A stretch of 64,000 nucleotides of DNA from positions 1 to 64,000 of the forward strand of contig JACQFX010000051.1 in NCBI GenBank assembly GCA_016199835.1, read 5' to 3'. This DNA is from Nitrosomonadales bacterium (lineage in GTDB: Bacteria > Pseudomonadota > Gammaproteobacteria > Burkholderiales > Gallionellaceae). Made by a program: the position numbers and the translations under genes. Below the pieces are notes generated by a model. The model had not been told where the DNA came from. It searched no databases and saw only the letters and a list, made by a program, of their open reading frames with translations. Position 1 is the first letter of the stretch, and each line of letters begins with the position of its first letter. Positions 37,760 through 46,254 of the stretch are shown one piece after another.

Positions 37760-38144
37760 CACTCCCCCCTTCATCTCGGAACCCATTTAAATCTGAATCA
37801 GACCTCTCATCAAAAACCGCCGCCTCATCGAGTAAACGCACGCCATCGGTCTGCCATAAATTTTCGTTCATGCCGACAGGTTTTTATATAGGGGAACACC
37901 CCATAATTTCACAATGAGTGTCTTGTAGCTCTGTACCGTGGATAGAGAGGGCGGCGAGATGCGGAGCAATGCACGGACATGGAACCTGAGCCTGCCGCAT
38001 ACCCAGGCCTGATCCAAAAGGTCTATATACTTTTTAAAATCGCTGAGACAAAAAAAGTTATTGCTGCTAGATTTCGCAACGATGCATTTGAATGTCTATA
38101 CATTTGAAACGATTTTAGAAATCAATCACAAGGGGTGCACTATC
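37760..38144. other. Gene-free region between the Sel1 gene and the CsgG-type gene
   Basis: The 385 bases hold no gene. They contain a small dyad GGGGAACACCCC, AT-rich tracts (TATATACTTTTTAAAAT near 38025) and a short direct repeat CATTTGAA before the CsgG-type gene. They must carry the promoters of the two divergent genes; TATACT near 38024 is a candidate -10. Confidence 0.45.
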
Positions 38145-38810
38145 ATGTATCGCATAATTACGCTGATGTTAATCGGATTCTTACCCGCCATTCTTGTTGG
38201 TTGCGCTACTGAAAGTTCAAAAACACTCGATACACCCCAAGTGAATTCCGCCAGCATTGAATACAATGGCCCCAAAACAAATCTTGCCATAGGGAAGTTT
38301 GATAATCGATCAAGCTTTATGCGTGGGCTCTTCTCAGACGGAATCGATCGACTCGGAGGGCAGGCCAAAACAATTCTCATCACGCATCTTCAACAGGCTA
38401 ATCGATTCAAAGTAATGGATCGCGACAACATGAAAGAAATCGAGTTTGAATCCAACTTGGCCGGGAAAGCACAAAAACTTAAGGGTGCCGATTTTGTCAT
38501 TACTGGCGACGTTACAGAATTCGGGCGCAAGGAAATCGGTGACCAACAACTGTTTGGCCTCCTCGGTCGAGGCAAGACGCAAATTGCTTACTCTAAAGTC
38601 AGCCTCAATGTAGTTAATGCAGAAACTTCCGAAGTTATTTTCTCGGTACAGGGAGCTGGAGAATATGCACTTTCCAACCGCGAAATTATTGGCTTCGGCG
38701 GTACTGCAAGTTATGACTCGACGCTGAATGGCAAAGTGCTTGACCTTGCCATCCGCGAGGCGGTTAATCGGCTGGTTGAAGGGATAGACAGGGGTAGTTG
38801 GAAGCCATAA
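38145..38810 (+). CDS. CsgG/HfaB-family outer-membrane lipoprotein
   Basis: A 221-aa lipoprotein. The signal ends in the lipobox LVGC (Cys20) and the mature part is CsgG-like (NLAIGKFDNRSSFMRGLFSDG, ADFVITGDVTEFG). CsgG forms the curli export pore, but this is a short relative outside any csg operon. It heads a three-gene lipoprotein operon with a DUF4810 protein and a GNA1162-family protein. AAGGGGTG precedes ATG at 38145. The region is AT-richer than its surroundings. Confidence 0.85.
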   Translation: MYRIITLMLIGFLPAILVGCATESSKTLDTPQVNSASIEYNGPKTNLAIGKFDNRSSFMRGLFSDGIDRLGGQAKTILITHLQQANRFKVMDRDNMKEIEFESNLAGKAQKLKGADFVITGDVTEFGRKEIGDQQLFGLLGRGKTQIAYSKVSLNVVNAETSEVIFSVQGAGEYALSNREIIGFGGTASYDSTLNGKVLDLAIREAVNRLVEGIDRGSWKP

Positions 38811-38828
38811 TAAATCGGTGAATTCGAC

Positions 38829-39182
38829 ATGAACAAAAAAATTTCATTCCTGATTTTGTTGGCCCCCCTGATTCTCACGGGCTGCGTCAACAAACCTACT
38901 ACCCTTTACCAGTGGGGGAGCTACGAGGATCAGATTTATGCAATGTATAGTGACCCTGGAAAGGTGCCTGTTGAAGAACAAATCCAAAACCTGGAAAGAG
39001 ACTACCAACAGGCCAGAGCTGAAAACAAATCTGTTCCTCCAGGCTATCAGGCTCATTTAGGTTACCTGTATTTTCAACTGGGAAAAACTGATCAGGCATT
39101 ACAATCATTCGAGACGGAAAAAATACTTTTCCCGGAATCGACACTTTATATGGATCATTTGATTGCGCGGATCAAACATTAA
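38829..39182 (+). CDS. DUF4810 lipoprotein
   Basis: A 117-aa lipoprotein (lipobox ILTGC, Cys19). The mature part reads TTLYQWGSYEDQIYAMY and ends in a TPR-like helix pair (GYLYFQLGKTDQALQSFETE), the DUF4810 pattern. The function is unknown. It stands 18 bases after the CsgG-type gene and 14 before the GNA1162-type gene, a trio seen in other proteobacteria. Confidence 0.85.
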   Translation: MNKKISFLILLAPLILTGCVNKPTTLYQWGSYEDQIYAMYSDPGKVPVEEQIQNLERDYQQARAENKSVPPGYQAHLGYLYFQLGKTDQALQSFETEKILFPESTLYMDHLIARIKH

Positions 39183-39196
39183 AGGGGTCTTCAATA

Positions 39197-39853
39197 ATGT
39201 GCCATATTTATAAGTGGATTAGTCTTTTCCTTTTACCCGCATTGCTTACGGCTTGCGCCACCCCGCCAAAAAATTACGACTATACTGCCTTTAGGCAAAG
39301 CAAGCCCCGCTCTATTCTTGTTTTGCCTCCCTTGAACAACAGCCCGGACATACGAGCAACATACAGCCTCTTGTCTGTTGTCACACAACCCTTGGCGGAA
39401 TCTGGCTATTATGTTTTCCCCGTTGCCCTGGTCGACCAAACATTCAAAGAAAATGGATTGAGTAATCCAGAAGAAATGCATCAAGCACCGCCAGAAAAAC
39501 TCAGGGAGATTTTTGGCGCGGATGCAACCCTCTACATCACCGTGACTCAATATGGATCTGCGTATCGGGTGGTCATGAGCGAAACAAGGGTTACGGCTAA
39601 TGCGAAATTAGTAGACAATCGAAATGGGCAATTGCTTTGGCAAGGAGATGCAACGGCTTCAGATTCCGAAGGAGAAAGAAACAATGGCGGATTGGTAGGT
39701 ATGCTTGTCAATGCCCTGATAAAACAAATCGCCAGCAATATAGGTGATCATGGAAGGCCAATTGCTCGCGTCGCGAGCTATAGACTAGTGGCAGCCAGGC
39801 CACCAAATGGACTACTCCATGGACCGCGCTCCCCCTTATATGAAAAAGACTAG
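39197..39853 (+). CDS. GNA1162-family lipoprotein (DUF799)
   Basis: A 218-aa lipoprotein (lipobox LLTAC, Cys20) of the family named after Neisseria GNA1162. SILVLPPLNNSPDIRATYS, DATLYITVTQYGSAY and the NNGGL segment are characteristic. It probably sits at the outer membrane with the two preceding lipoproteins. It ends before a strong hairpin terminator. Confidence 0.87.
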   Translation: MCHIYKWISLFLLPALLTACATPPKNYDYTAFRQSKPRSILVLPPLNNSPDIRATYSLLSVVTQPLAESGYYVFPVALVDQTFKENGLSNPEEMHQAPPEKLREIFGADATLYITVTQYGSAYRVVMSETRVTANAKLVDNRNGQLLWQGDATASDSEGERNNGGLVGMLVNALIKQIASNIGDHGRPIARVASYRLVAARPPNGLLHGPRSPLYEKD

Positions 39854-39887
39854 GGCCTATTCAAGAACCAAAATCTTGCGCCCCGAA

Positions 39888-39927
39888 GAAGATGAAAAAG
39901 CCCGCAGTAGCGGGCTTCTTCATCTTC
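39888..39927. terminator. Bidirectional terminator between GNA1162 and the beta-barrel gene
   Basis: AAGCCCGC (39898-39905) pairs with GCGGGCTT (39910-39917). Outer arms GAAGATGA/TCATCTTC lengthen the stem, with purine- and pyrimidine-rich tails on both sides. The two flanking genes converge on it. Confidence 0.8.
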
Positions 39928-39946
39928 GACTCTCGTCGCACTCAGA

Positions 39947-40585
39947 TTAAAACTTGTAACCCACGCCGAGCGACCAAACACTAAAACGATTTAACCCATT
40001 ATCATTGGTTCCCGCATTGTAGTTATCAAGATCGACACGCAAGGTTACATTCTTTGCGATGTCGTATTTCACCCCCAGGCCATAAGTAATATCCGTTTTC
40101 TTGCTTGACGCAATTGCCGTACCCACCCCACCTGGCCCTGTTGCAGTAATCGATTCATCTACGCTAACGCTAGCGACACCCAGCCTGCCCATCCCGGAAA
40201 ATCCGCTGCCAAACGGCATCGTGCCCGCCGCCGAGGCATTCCACGCTGTTGCTTTTGCATCGGCTGCAATAATTGCGGGGTTGGTACCTGTAGCCCTGTA
40301 TTCCACATTGCCAGAGGCCATGTAACCAGCCTGAACAGCCCAGTTCTGATTGAATTGATAGCCCAGTTGCATACCATAAGTAGTCGGGGTGTCTTTCACT
40401 GACGAAGAAAGACCAGTCACTCCCGCCGCAGTCAATATGGCATCCATCGCCCCCTTGTCAGCAGTAACTCGTGCCTGTCCAACGGCTCCATAGATATACA
40501 TACCCACGTTTTCATCCGCCCATGTTGCACCGGAAAAACTTGCCAATACCGTTGCTGCCAGCATCCCTATCTTAACTTTCCGCAT
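39947..40585 (-). CDS. Outer-membrane beta-barrel protein (OmpA/OMP_b-brl type)
   Basis: A 212-aa protein with a signal peptide (cleavage after TWA) and an eight-strand-type barrel pattern (YIYGAVGQARV, TYGMQLGYQFNQNWAVQAGY). It ends in the outer-membrane signature YKF. There is no peptidoglycan-binding domain. AAGGGGA lies before ATG at 40585. It may be a porin or adhesin; the ligand is unknown. Confidence 0.82.
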   Translation of the reverse strand: MRKVKIGMLAATVLASFSGATWADENVGMYIYGAVGQARVTADKGAMDAILTAAGVTGLSSSVKDTPTTYGMQLGYQFNQNWAVQAGYMASGNVEYRATGTNPAIIAADAKATAWNASAAGTMPFGSGFSGMGRLGVASVSVDESITATGPGGVGTAIASSKKTDITYGLGVKYDIAKNVTLRVDLDNYNAGTNDNGLNRFSVWSLGVGYKF

Positions 40586-40663
40586 CACAATCCCCTTAAA
40601 ATAACAGTCACCATTCTAGAAATCATCCAATCCTCCCGACTGCTTTTATGTGTGACAAAACGG

Positions 40664-40694
40664 ATGTCACTTATAGTGCGTGTAATTATGAGGC
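40664..40694 (+). promoter_or_regulatory. C-box-like operator/promoter
   Basis: ATGTCACTTATAGTGCGTGT resembles the operator remembered for restriction-modification C proteins such as C.Esp1396I. The dyad CACT-TAT-AGTG (40668-40678) has the same TAT spacer as the GACT-TAT-AGTC consensus, with both arms changed symmetrically. TATAGT could also be the -10 box. A wider dyad GTGAC/GTCAC is at 40652-40670. Confidence 0.55.
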
Positions 40695-40754
40695 GTCGCC
40701 ATATATAGGTCAAATCAATATCCTCATGGCGTTTCTTATTTCCAGTAAGTCGCC

Positions 40755-40994
40755 ATGGACTACGACCCTCTTCAACTATTCGGACTGCACCTGGTTCAGT
40801 TGCGTAAAGCACATGGTTGGTCACAGGAACGATTGGCCCTGGAAAGCGGGCTTGCCAGATCGTACGTTGGCGGAATCGAGCGAGGACAACGGAACCTGGC
40901 TCTCATTAACATATGCATTCTGGCGGAAACACTTGGAGTTCCTCCCAGTGAGATGTTGAACTTTTTCCAGAAGAAGAAAATGCGGTCAACCTGA
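40755..40994 (+). CDS. XRE-family regulator resembling RM controller (C) proteins
   Basis: A 79-aa helix-turn-helix protein: LRKAHGWSQERLALESGLAR followed by SYVGGIERGQRNLAL. The GIERGxRN recognition region is characteristic of restriction-modification controller proteins. A C-box-like site lies 60-90 bases upstream, suggesting autoregulation. No methyltransferase or endonuclease gene is nearby, so it is an orphan. It is divergent from the beta-barrel gene. Confidence 0.8.
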   Translation: MDYDPLQLFGLHLVQLRKAHGWSQERLALESGLARSYVGGIERGQRNLALINICILAETLGVPPSEMLNFFQKKKMRST

Positions 40995-41046
40995 TTCACC
41001 AATTAAAGCGCCAAGTTGAATTCATTTTGAATTGGCGACACCATCG

Positions 41047-41499
41047 CTACATCCCTCGCCCCAGCATCACCACCGCAACCGTCAGCAAACCCAGCGCAAG
41101 ATTCACCGCCACCAGTTTGCGTATGCTCGCCAACACTGCTCCGGCGCTGGGCCAATCCTGTGCTGCGACCAGTTTACTCAGTCGCGCGTAGGCGACGAAG
41201 TACACATAGGCGTAGATCAGCATCATGACCGTGCCCAGCGTGAGCATCGCATGCACGTAAGATGGAGCGCCAGCCATGCCGCCGAACAAATGGATCATGT
41301 AAAGGCCACTCGCCAGCAGCAGGAATACCGCCAGCCACACCCATTTGAAGAAACGGCTGAACACCTTGTCCCACAGGCGCAGGCGCTCGGGCGGCTGTAG
41401 CACTTCGACCGCGCTGGGGCGCAGCACCACATAGGCGAAGAACATGCCGCCGACCCAGATGATCACGGCAAAGAGGTGCAGCAGTTTGGAGATGTCCAT
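41047..41499 (-). CDS. CopD-family membrane protein
   Basis: A 150-aa protein with four hydrophobic helices, starting MDISKLLHLFAVIIWVGG, with conserved His and Trp residues as in the CopD/YebZ fold. Full-length CopD proteins take part in copper import; this short version may bind haem or copper, and its role is unproven. It is monocistronic beside rnhB. Confidence 0.82.
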   Translation of the reverse strand: MDISKLLHLFAVIIWVGGMFFAYVVLRPSAVEVLQPPERLRLWDKVFSRFFKWVWLAVFLLLASGLYMIHLFGGMAGAPSYVHAMLTLGTVMMLIYAYVYFVAYARLSKLVAAQDWPSAGAVLASIRKLVAVNLALGLLTVAVVMLGRGM

Positions 41500-41587
41500 G
41501 GTTATTCCGTCACATTATAGGGAAAGCGTTATCCGCAAATTATACCGATCACCGCAGATGAAATAGCTCCGCGGATTGAGTCACGGT

Positions 41588-42160
41588 TTAATTCTCCTGC
41601 AACAACTCACGCACCGGACGAAAACTTTTTCTGTGCACGTCCGACACACCGTGCATTTTCAGCGCGGCGACATGCGCCGCCGTCGGATAGCCTTTGTGTC
41701 CATCGAAACCGTATTGCGGATAACGCTCATGCAATGACAACATGAATGTATCGCGCGCGGTCTTGGCGAGGATGGAGGCGGCGGAAATGGCAGCCACGCT
41801 GCTGTCGCCCTGCACGATGGCGCGGCTGGGCAGGCCGGTATCAGGGCAATGCAGGCCGTCCACCCACACTTCGTGCGGGCGCACTTGCAGCGCCTCGACC
41901 GCGCGGCGCATGGCGAGCAGGCTGGCGCGCAGAATGTTGATCTCGTCTATTTCTTCCACGCTGGCTTCGGCTATCGCCCAGGCCGTCGCATGTTGTTTGA
42001 TTTCCAGCGCGAGCCGGTCGCGGCGTTTTTCGCTGAGTTTCTTGGAGTCGTTGAGGCCGCTTATCGGATGGCGTTCATCCAGTATCACGGCGGCAGCATA
42101 CACCGGCCCGGCCAAAGGACCGCGCCCGGCCTCGTCCACACCGCAGATAATCAGGCTCAT
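41588..42160 (-). CDS. rnhB: Ribonuclease HII
   Basis: A 190-aa RNase HII that removes ribonucleotides from DNA. The active-site motif is [14 protein letters not shown], with further acidic residues in VDGLHCPD and KTARD. It overlaps lpxB by ATGA and is the last gene of the lpx cluster. Confidence 0.97.
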   Translation of the reverse strand: MSLIICGVDEAGRGPLAGPVYAAAVILDERHPISGLNDSKKLSEKRRDRLALEIKQHATAWAIAEASVEEIDEINILRASLLAMRRAVEALQVRPHEVWVDGLHCPDTGLPSRAIVQGDSSVAAISAASILAKTARDTFMLSLHERYPQYGFDGHKGYPTAAHVAALKMHGVSDVHRKSFRPVRELLQEN

Positions 42161-43314
42161 CGTGCTACGCCCAGCAAAGGCAGGATGGCCTGCGCCGCCT
42201 TGTGTGCGGTGTCCTGCTTGAGCATGGCATGCATGTCTGAAAATATCTGCTCCAGTTCCGCCACTGCATCCTTGTCAGCCACCAGATTGCATAATGCCTG
42301 CGCGAGATTTTCCGGCGTGGCGTCGTCCTGCAACAGCTCAGGCACGACGAATCTTCCGGCGAGGATGTTGGGCAGGCCGACATAAGGCAGGTATTGCCTG
42401 CGTTTGGCCAGCCAGTAGGTGAGGCCCGACATCCGGTAAGTAATGACCATGGGACGCTTGAGTAGCGCGGCTTCCAGCGTGGCGGTGCCGGATGCGACCA
42501 GCACGCCGTCGGCGGCGATCATGGCATCGTGCGCATGGCCGAACAGCAGCGTGATGGGCAGTTCCTGCGCCTCGAGTTTCCATTGCATGTTCTCGAAGAT
42601 GATGCGCGTCTCGCGGCTGGCGAGCGGCACCAGGAAGCGCGCATCGGGAAATATTTGCAGGATAAGCTTTGCGGTCTCAATGAAAGTCTGCGCCATTCGC
42701 GCCACTTCACTCTGGCGGCTGCCGGGCAGCAGCGCGAACACCTTGACCTGCTGCGGGATGCGCATCTGCTCGCGCATCGCGGCGCGGTTGGGCGCATCGG
42801 GCAGCATGTCGGCCAGCGGGTGGCCGACGTAGCTCACCGGCACTCCGGCCTTCTCGTACAGCGGCGCCTCGAACGGGAACAGCGCGAGTATGCGTGACAC
42901 GGCGCGCTTGATCTTGTGGATGCGCTCACCGCGCCAGGCCCAGATCGACGGGCTGACATAATGCACGGTAGGGATGCCATGATTTTTCAACGCCAGTTCG
43001 AGGCCGAGATTGAAGTCCGGCGCATCCACGCCGATGAACAGATCCGGCGGATTGGCGATGAACTGTGCGCGCAGCTTGTTGCGGATGCCGACGATCTCGC
43101 GGTAGTGCTTCAGCACTTCGACGTAGCCGTTCACCGCAAGCTTCTCCATAGGGAATCGCACCTGCATACCGGCGGCCTGCATCTTGGGCCCGCCGATACC
43201 GATGAAGCGCACCTCGGGCAGCACTTGTTGGAGCGCTTCCATCAGGTGGCTCCCCAGCAGGTCGCCCGATGCTTCGCCCGCCACCATGGCGATGGTTCTA
43301 GTTTGTTGTGTCAT
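42157..43314 (-). CDS. lpxB: Lipid-A-disaccharide synthase
   Basis: A 385-aa glycosyltransferase that joins UDP-diacylglucosamine and lipid X in lipid A synthesis. Motifs include [14 protein letters not shown] at the N terminus, YVSPSIWAW in the middle and LPGSRQSEV. It is separated from lpxA by a 125-base inverted-repeat spacer, unlike the tight junctions around it. Confidence 0.97.
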   Translation of the reverse strand: MTQQTRTIAMVAGEASGDLLGSHLMEALQQVLPEVRFIGIGGPKMQAAGMQVRFPMEKLAVNGYVEVLKHYREIVGIRNKLRAQFIANPPDLFIGVDAPDFNLGLELALKNHGIPTVHYVSPSIWAWRGERIHKIKRAVSRILALFPFEAPLYEKAGVPVSYVGHPLADMLPDAPNRAAMREQMRIPQQVKVFALLPGSRQSEVARMAQTFIETAKLILQIFPDARFLVPLASRETRIIFENMQWKLEAQELPITLLFGHAHDAMIAADGVLVASGTATLEAALLKRPMVITYRMSGLTYWLAKRRQYLPYVGLPNILAGRFVVPELLQDDATPENLAQALCNLVADKDAVAELEQIFSDMHAMLKQDTAHKAAQAILPLLGVAR

Positions 43315-43328
43315 TGGAAAAAACCATT

Positions 43329-43426
43329 AACCACGGACGACACGGAATTACACGGAAAAATCGGATACACAGACAGAATCCATTAAATATACGTTTCTTC
43401 CGTGTAATTCCGTGTCATCCGTGGTT
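43329..43426. repeat. Long inverted repeat, CCACGGA family, copy 1
   Basis: A 29-base arm beginning AACCACGGACGACACGG (43329-43357) is inverted at 43398-43426 with one mismatch around a 40-base loop. It fills the lpxA-lpxB gap. In RNA it would form a strong stem inside the lpx transcript. Related elements lie at 49926-49976 and 51189-51245. Confidence 0.8.
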
Positions 43427-43439
43427 GCGATGTTTTAAA

Positions 43440-44210
43440 TCAGCGGACGATGCCGCGCTCGGACCGGCTCAGGAAATCCGCCAGTGCATGGAGCTCGGGG
43501 TGCGCATCCGCCTGCGCGAGGATGGCATCCTTGGCTTCCTCGAGCGACAAGCCTGATTTGTACAGCGTCTTGTAGGCGCGCTTGATCGCCATGATCGCAT
43601 TGCCGGAGAACCCGCGCCGCTTGAGGCCTTCCGAATTGATGCCATGCGGCGCGATGGGATTGCCTGCGGCCATGACATAAGGTGGAATGTCCTGCAACAC
43701 CACGGTGCCCACGCCGGTCATCACATGCGCACCGACCTGGCAGAACTGGTGCACGCCGGTGAAACCGCCGAGGATGGCATGATCGTCCACGCGCACATGC
43801 CCCGCAAGTTGTGTGCTGTTGGCAAAGATGATGTGGTTGCCGACCTGGCAATCGTGCGCCACATGCACATAAGCCATGATCCAGTTGTTGTTGCCGATGC
43901 GCGTCACACCGGCGTCCTGTGCGGTGCCGATGTTGATGGTGCAAGACTCGCGTATGGTGTTGTGGTCGCCGATCTCGAGCCGCGTCGGCTCGCCCGCATA
44001 TTTCTTATCCTGCGGGATCTCGCCTATGGAGCAGAACTGGAAAATGTGGTTGTGCGCGCCGATGCGCGTGTGGCCGTCTATTACCACATGCGGGCCGATC
44101 ACCGTACCGGCACCGATCTCTACATGCTCGCCTATGATGGAATACGCGCCGACGTCGACATCGTCAGCCAGCTGCGCCCGGGAATGTATGATGGCAGTCG
44201 GATGGCGCAT
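43440..44210 (-). CDS. lpxA: UDP-N-acetylglucosamine acyltransferase
   Basis: A 256-aa left-handed beta-helix acyltransferase, the first step of lipid A synthesis, built of hexapeptide repeats ([20 protein letters not shown]). ATG at 44210 overlaps the fabZ stop by one base (TAATG); the longer frame to 44291 is rejected. Confidence 0.97.
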   Translation of the reverse strand: MRHPTAIIHSRAQLADDVDVGAYSIIGEHVEIGAGTVIGPHVVIDGHTRIGAHNHIFQFCSIGEIPQDKKYAGEPTRLEIGDHNTIRESCTINIGTAQDAGVTRIGNNNWIMAYVHVAHDCQVGNHIIFANSTQLAGHVRVDDHAILGGFTGVHQFCQVGAHVMTGVGTVVLQDIPPYVMAAGNPIAPHGINSEGLKRRGFSGNAIMAIKRAYKTLYKSGLSLEEAKDAILAQADAHPELHALADFLSRSERGIVR

Positions 44211-44656
44211 TATTTGTCTCGCATGGTGCACATGATTTCTGCTTCGGCGGCGACCTGTCCGTCCACTTCCGCCACCGCGCCGAACTTCCACAGTCCGCGC
44301 TTGTTGGCCAGCACCTCCACCTTGAGGATCAGTTGATCTCCAGGTACCACCGGACGCTTGAAGCGCGCGCCATCTATGCCCACGAAATAATAGACCTTGC
44401 TGTCATCCGCCTTGTCGCCACCGCTGCTGAAGGACAGCAGCGCCGCTGCCTGCGCCATCGCCTCGATGATCAGCACGCCCGGCATCACCGGATGGTGCGG
44501 ATAATGGCCTGGAAAAAATGGCTCGTTGATCGTGACGTTCTTCAACGCCACGAGACTCTTTCCCGGATCGCTGGACAACACACGGTCTATCAGCAGGAAA
44601 GGGTAGCGGTGCGGCAGGCGTTGCAGAATCTCATTGATATCCATGATGGCGCTCAT
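44210..44656 (-). CDS. fabZ: (3R)-hydroxyacyl-ACP dehydratase
   Basis: A 148-aa hot-dog-fold dehydratase of fatty-acid synthesis. The motifs [13 protein letters not shown] and [22 protein letters not shown] hold the catalytic His and Glu. AGGGGAG is 8 bases before ATG at 44656, which overlaps the lpxD stop. Confidence 0.97.
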   Translation of the reverse strand: MSAIMDINEILQRLPHRYPFLLIDRVLSSDPGKSLVALKNVTINEPFFPGHYPHHPVMPGVLIIEAMAQAAALLSFSSGGDKADDSKVYYFVGIDGARFKRPVVPGDQLILKVEVLANKRGLWKFGAVAEVDGQVAAEAEIMCTMRDK

Positions 44657-45690
44657 TTATTTTCTCCCCTTAAAACTTCGATCTCCTGTTGCAGCATTTT
44701 CACTTTTTGCGCCAAGCCATCCAGGCGTCGCAGGTGGACCGCATTCCTGCGCCACTCTTCGCTTTTGCTGAACGGGTAGATGCCGGTGTAACTGCCCGGC
44801 TCGTTGATGGATTTCCCGATCAGCGTGAATGACGAGATTTCCACGTTGTCCGCAATGTGCAAATGCCCCAATATGCCCGCGCTGCCGCCGATGCGGCAAT
44901 GCTTGCCGATGCTGGTGCTGCCCGCGATACCGACGCACCCCGCTATTGCGGTATGCGCGCCGATGCGCACGTTGTGCGCCACCTGTATCTGGTTGTCGAG
45001 TTTGACGCCGTCTTCGATCACCGTGTCGTCCAGCGCCCCGCGATCTATGGTGGTGTTCGCGCCTATCTCCACATCGTCGCCGATCTGCACGCGACCGATC
45101 TGCGGTATCTTCAACCAGCGCCCTGCGTCCGGCGCCATGCCGAAACCGTCTGCGCCTATCACCACACCGGAATGCGCGATCAACCGTTTGCCCAGCAGGC
45201 AACCGTGATACACCACCACGCGCGGATACAGCAGCGCATCTTCGCCGATGACGGTGTGCTCGCCTATGCTGCAACCCGCCATGATGATACTGCGCGCGCC
45301 GATCTGCGCACCCGCCGCTATCGTCACGTGCGGGCCGATGTGCGCAGTGGGATCGATCTGCGCGTCTGCCGCGATCACGGCGCTGGGATGGATGCCGGCC
45401 ACAGCCTGCGCTGGCGGATTGAGGAACGCGGAAACCCTGGCGAAATACAGATAGGGCTGGGCGCAGACAATGCGCGGCAGCGATGTGGCGTCGGCATCCG
45501 ACTCGCCCAGTATCACGGCTCCGGCGCGCGTGGCTGCAAGCTGCGCACGATATTTCGCGCTCGCCAGGAAGGTGATGTGCCCGGCTTGCGCGCTGTCCAG
45601 CGTCGCAACCTGGCTGACCTCGGCGTCACCCAGTACGCGGCCGCCGAAACGTGCGGCGATATCTGTTAACCGGTACGCTGTCTGCTCCAT
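44653..45690 (-). CDS. lpxD: UDP-3-O-acylglucosamine N-acyltransferase
   Basis: A 345-aa acyltransferase, third step of lipid A synthesis. The N-terminal uridine-binding domain (about 1-100) is followed by a hexapeptide beta-helix and a C-terminal helix that binds ACP. It follows the skp-like gene by 27 bases. Confidence 0.97.
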   Translation of the reverse strand: MEQTAYRLTDIAARFGGRVLGDAEVSQVATLDSAQAGHITFLASAKYRAQLAATRAGAVILGESDADATSLPRIVCAQPYLYFARVSAFLNPPAQAVAGIHPSAVIAADAQIDPTAHIGPHVTIAAGAQIGARSIIMAGCSIGEHTVIGEDALLYPRVVVYHGCLLGKRLIAHSGVVIGADGFGMAPDAGRWLKIPQIGRVQIGDDVEIGANTTIDRGALDDTVIEDGVKLDNQIQVAHNVRIGAHTAIAGCVGIAGSTSIGKHCRIGGSAGILGHLHIADNVEISSFTLIGKSINEPGSYTGIYPFSKSEEWRRNAVHLRRLDGLAQKVKMLQQEIEVLRGENK

Positions 45691-45717
45691 TGTTTCTATA
45701 ACTTCAGCGCAACAGAA

Positions 45718-46221
45718 TTATTTTTCGGTTTCCAGGTACTTCAGCACCTTGTCGGTGATGTCTATCTTGGGATTGCGGTACACGGCTTCCTGCAGCACCA
45801 GATCGTATTTTTCTGATTCCGCAATCTGCTGTATCGCCTTGTTGGCCAGCGCCAGCACTGCCACCAGCTCTTCGTTCTTGCGCAGGTTCAGGTCTTCGCG
45901 GAACTCGCGTTGCAGGCGTTGCAGATTGGTATTCAGGTTGTCCAGTTCGCGTTCCTTGTTGCGGCGGTCGGCATCCGGCATGGTCATACCTTCCTTGTCC
46001 AGCAGCGCCTGGATATCCTTGATCTGGTCAGTGACCTTCTTGATCTCCTGGTCGCGCGCGGCGAATTCTTTCTCGATCTTCTTCTCCGCCTTGAGCGCGG
46101 GCACCGATTCGCGCAGGATGCGCTCAGTATCCACCACACCGATGCGGAATTCTGCCGCGACTGCATGGCTGATGGAGAGCACCAGCAAGACTGACAGGCA
46201 TTTCATGATCCAGCTTTTCAT
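45718..46221 (-). CDS. skp: OmpH/Skp periplasmic chaperone
   Basis: A 167-aa chaperone with a signal peptide ending HAVAA, then IGVVDTERILRES and a long coiled coil (about 50-115) forming the tentacles that hold unfolded outer-membrane proteins. AGGGAG precedes ATG at 46221. It follows bamA by 33 bases. Confidence 0.94.
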   Translation of the reverse strand: MKSWIMKCLSVLLVLSISHAVAAEFRIGVVDTERILRESVPALKAEKKIEKEFAARDQEIKKVTDQIKDIQALLDKEGMTMPDADRRNKERELDNLNTNLQRLQREFREDLNLRKNEELVAVLALANKAIQQIAESEKYDLVLQEAVYRNPKIDITDKVLKYLETEK

Positions 46222-46254
46222 GTTCGACTCCCTACCGAATTTAAACGGGCAAAA

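Noticed and set aside
38145-39853. A curli (csg) secretion operon
   Set aside because: No CsgA/CsgB repeats, CsgE or CsgF are nearby; the DUF4810 and GNA1162 partners point to a different, uncharacterised trio.
40755-40994. A restriction-modification locus
   Set aside because: Only the controller-like protein is found; neighbouring genes are a beta-barrel protein and a CopD-family protein.
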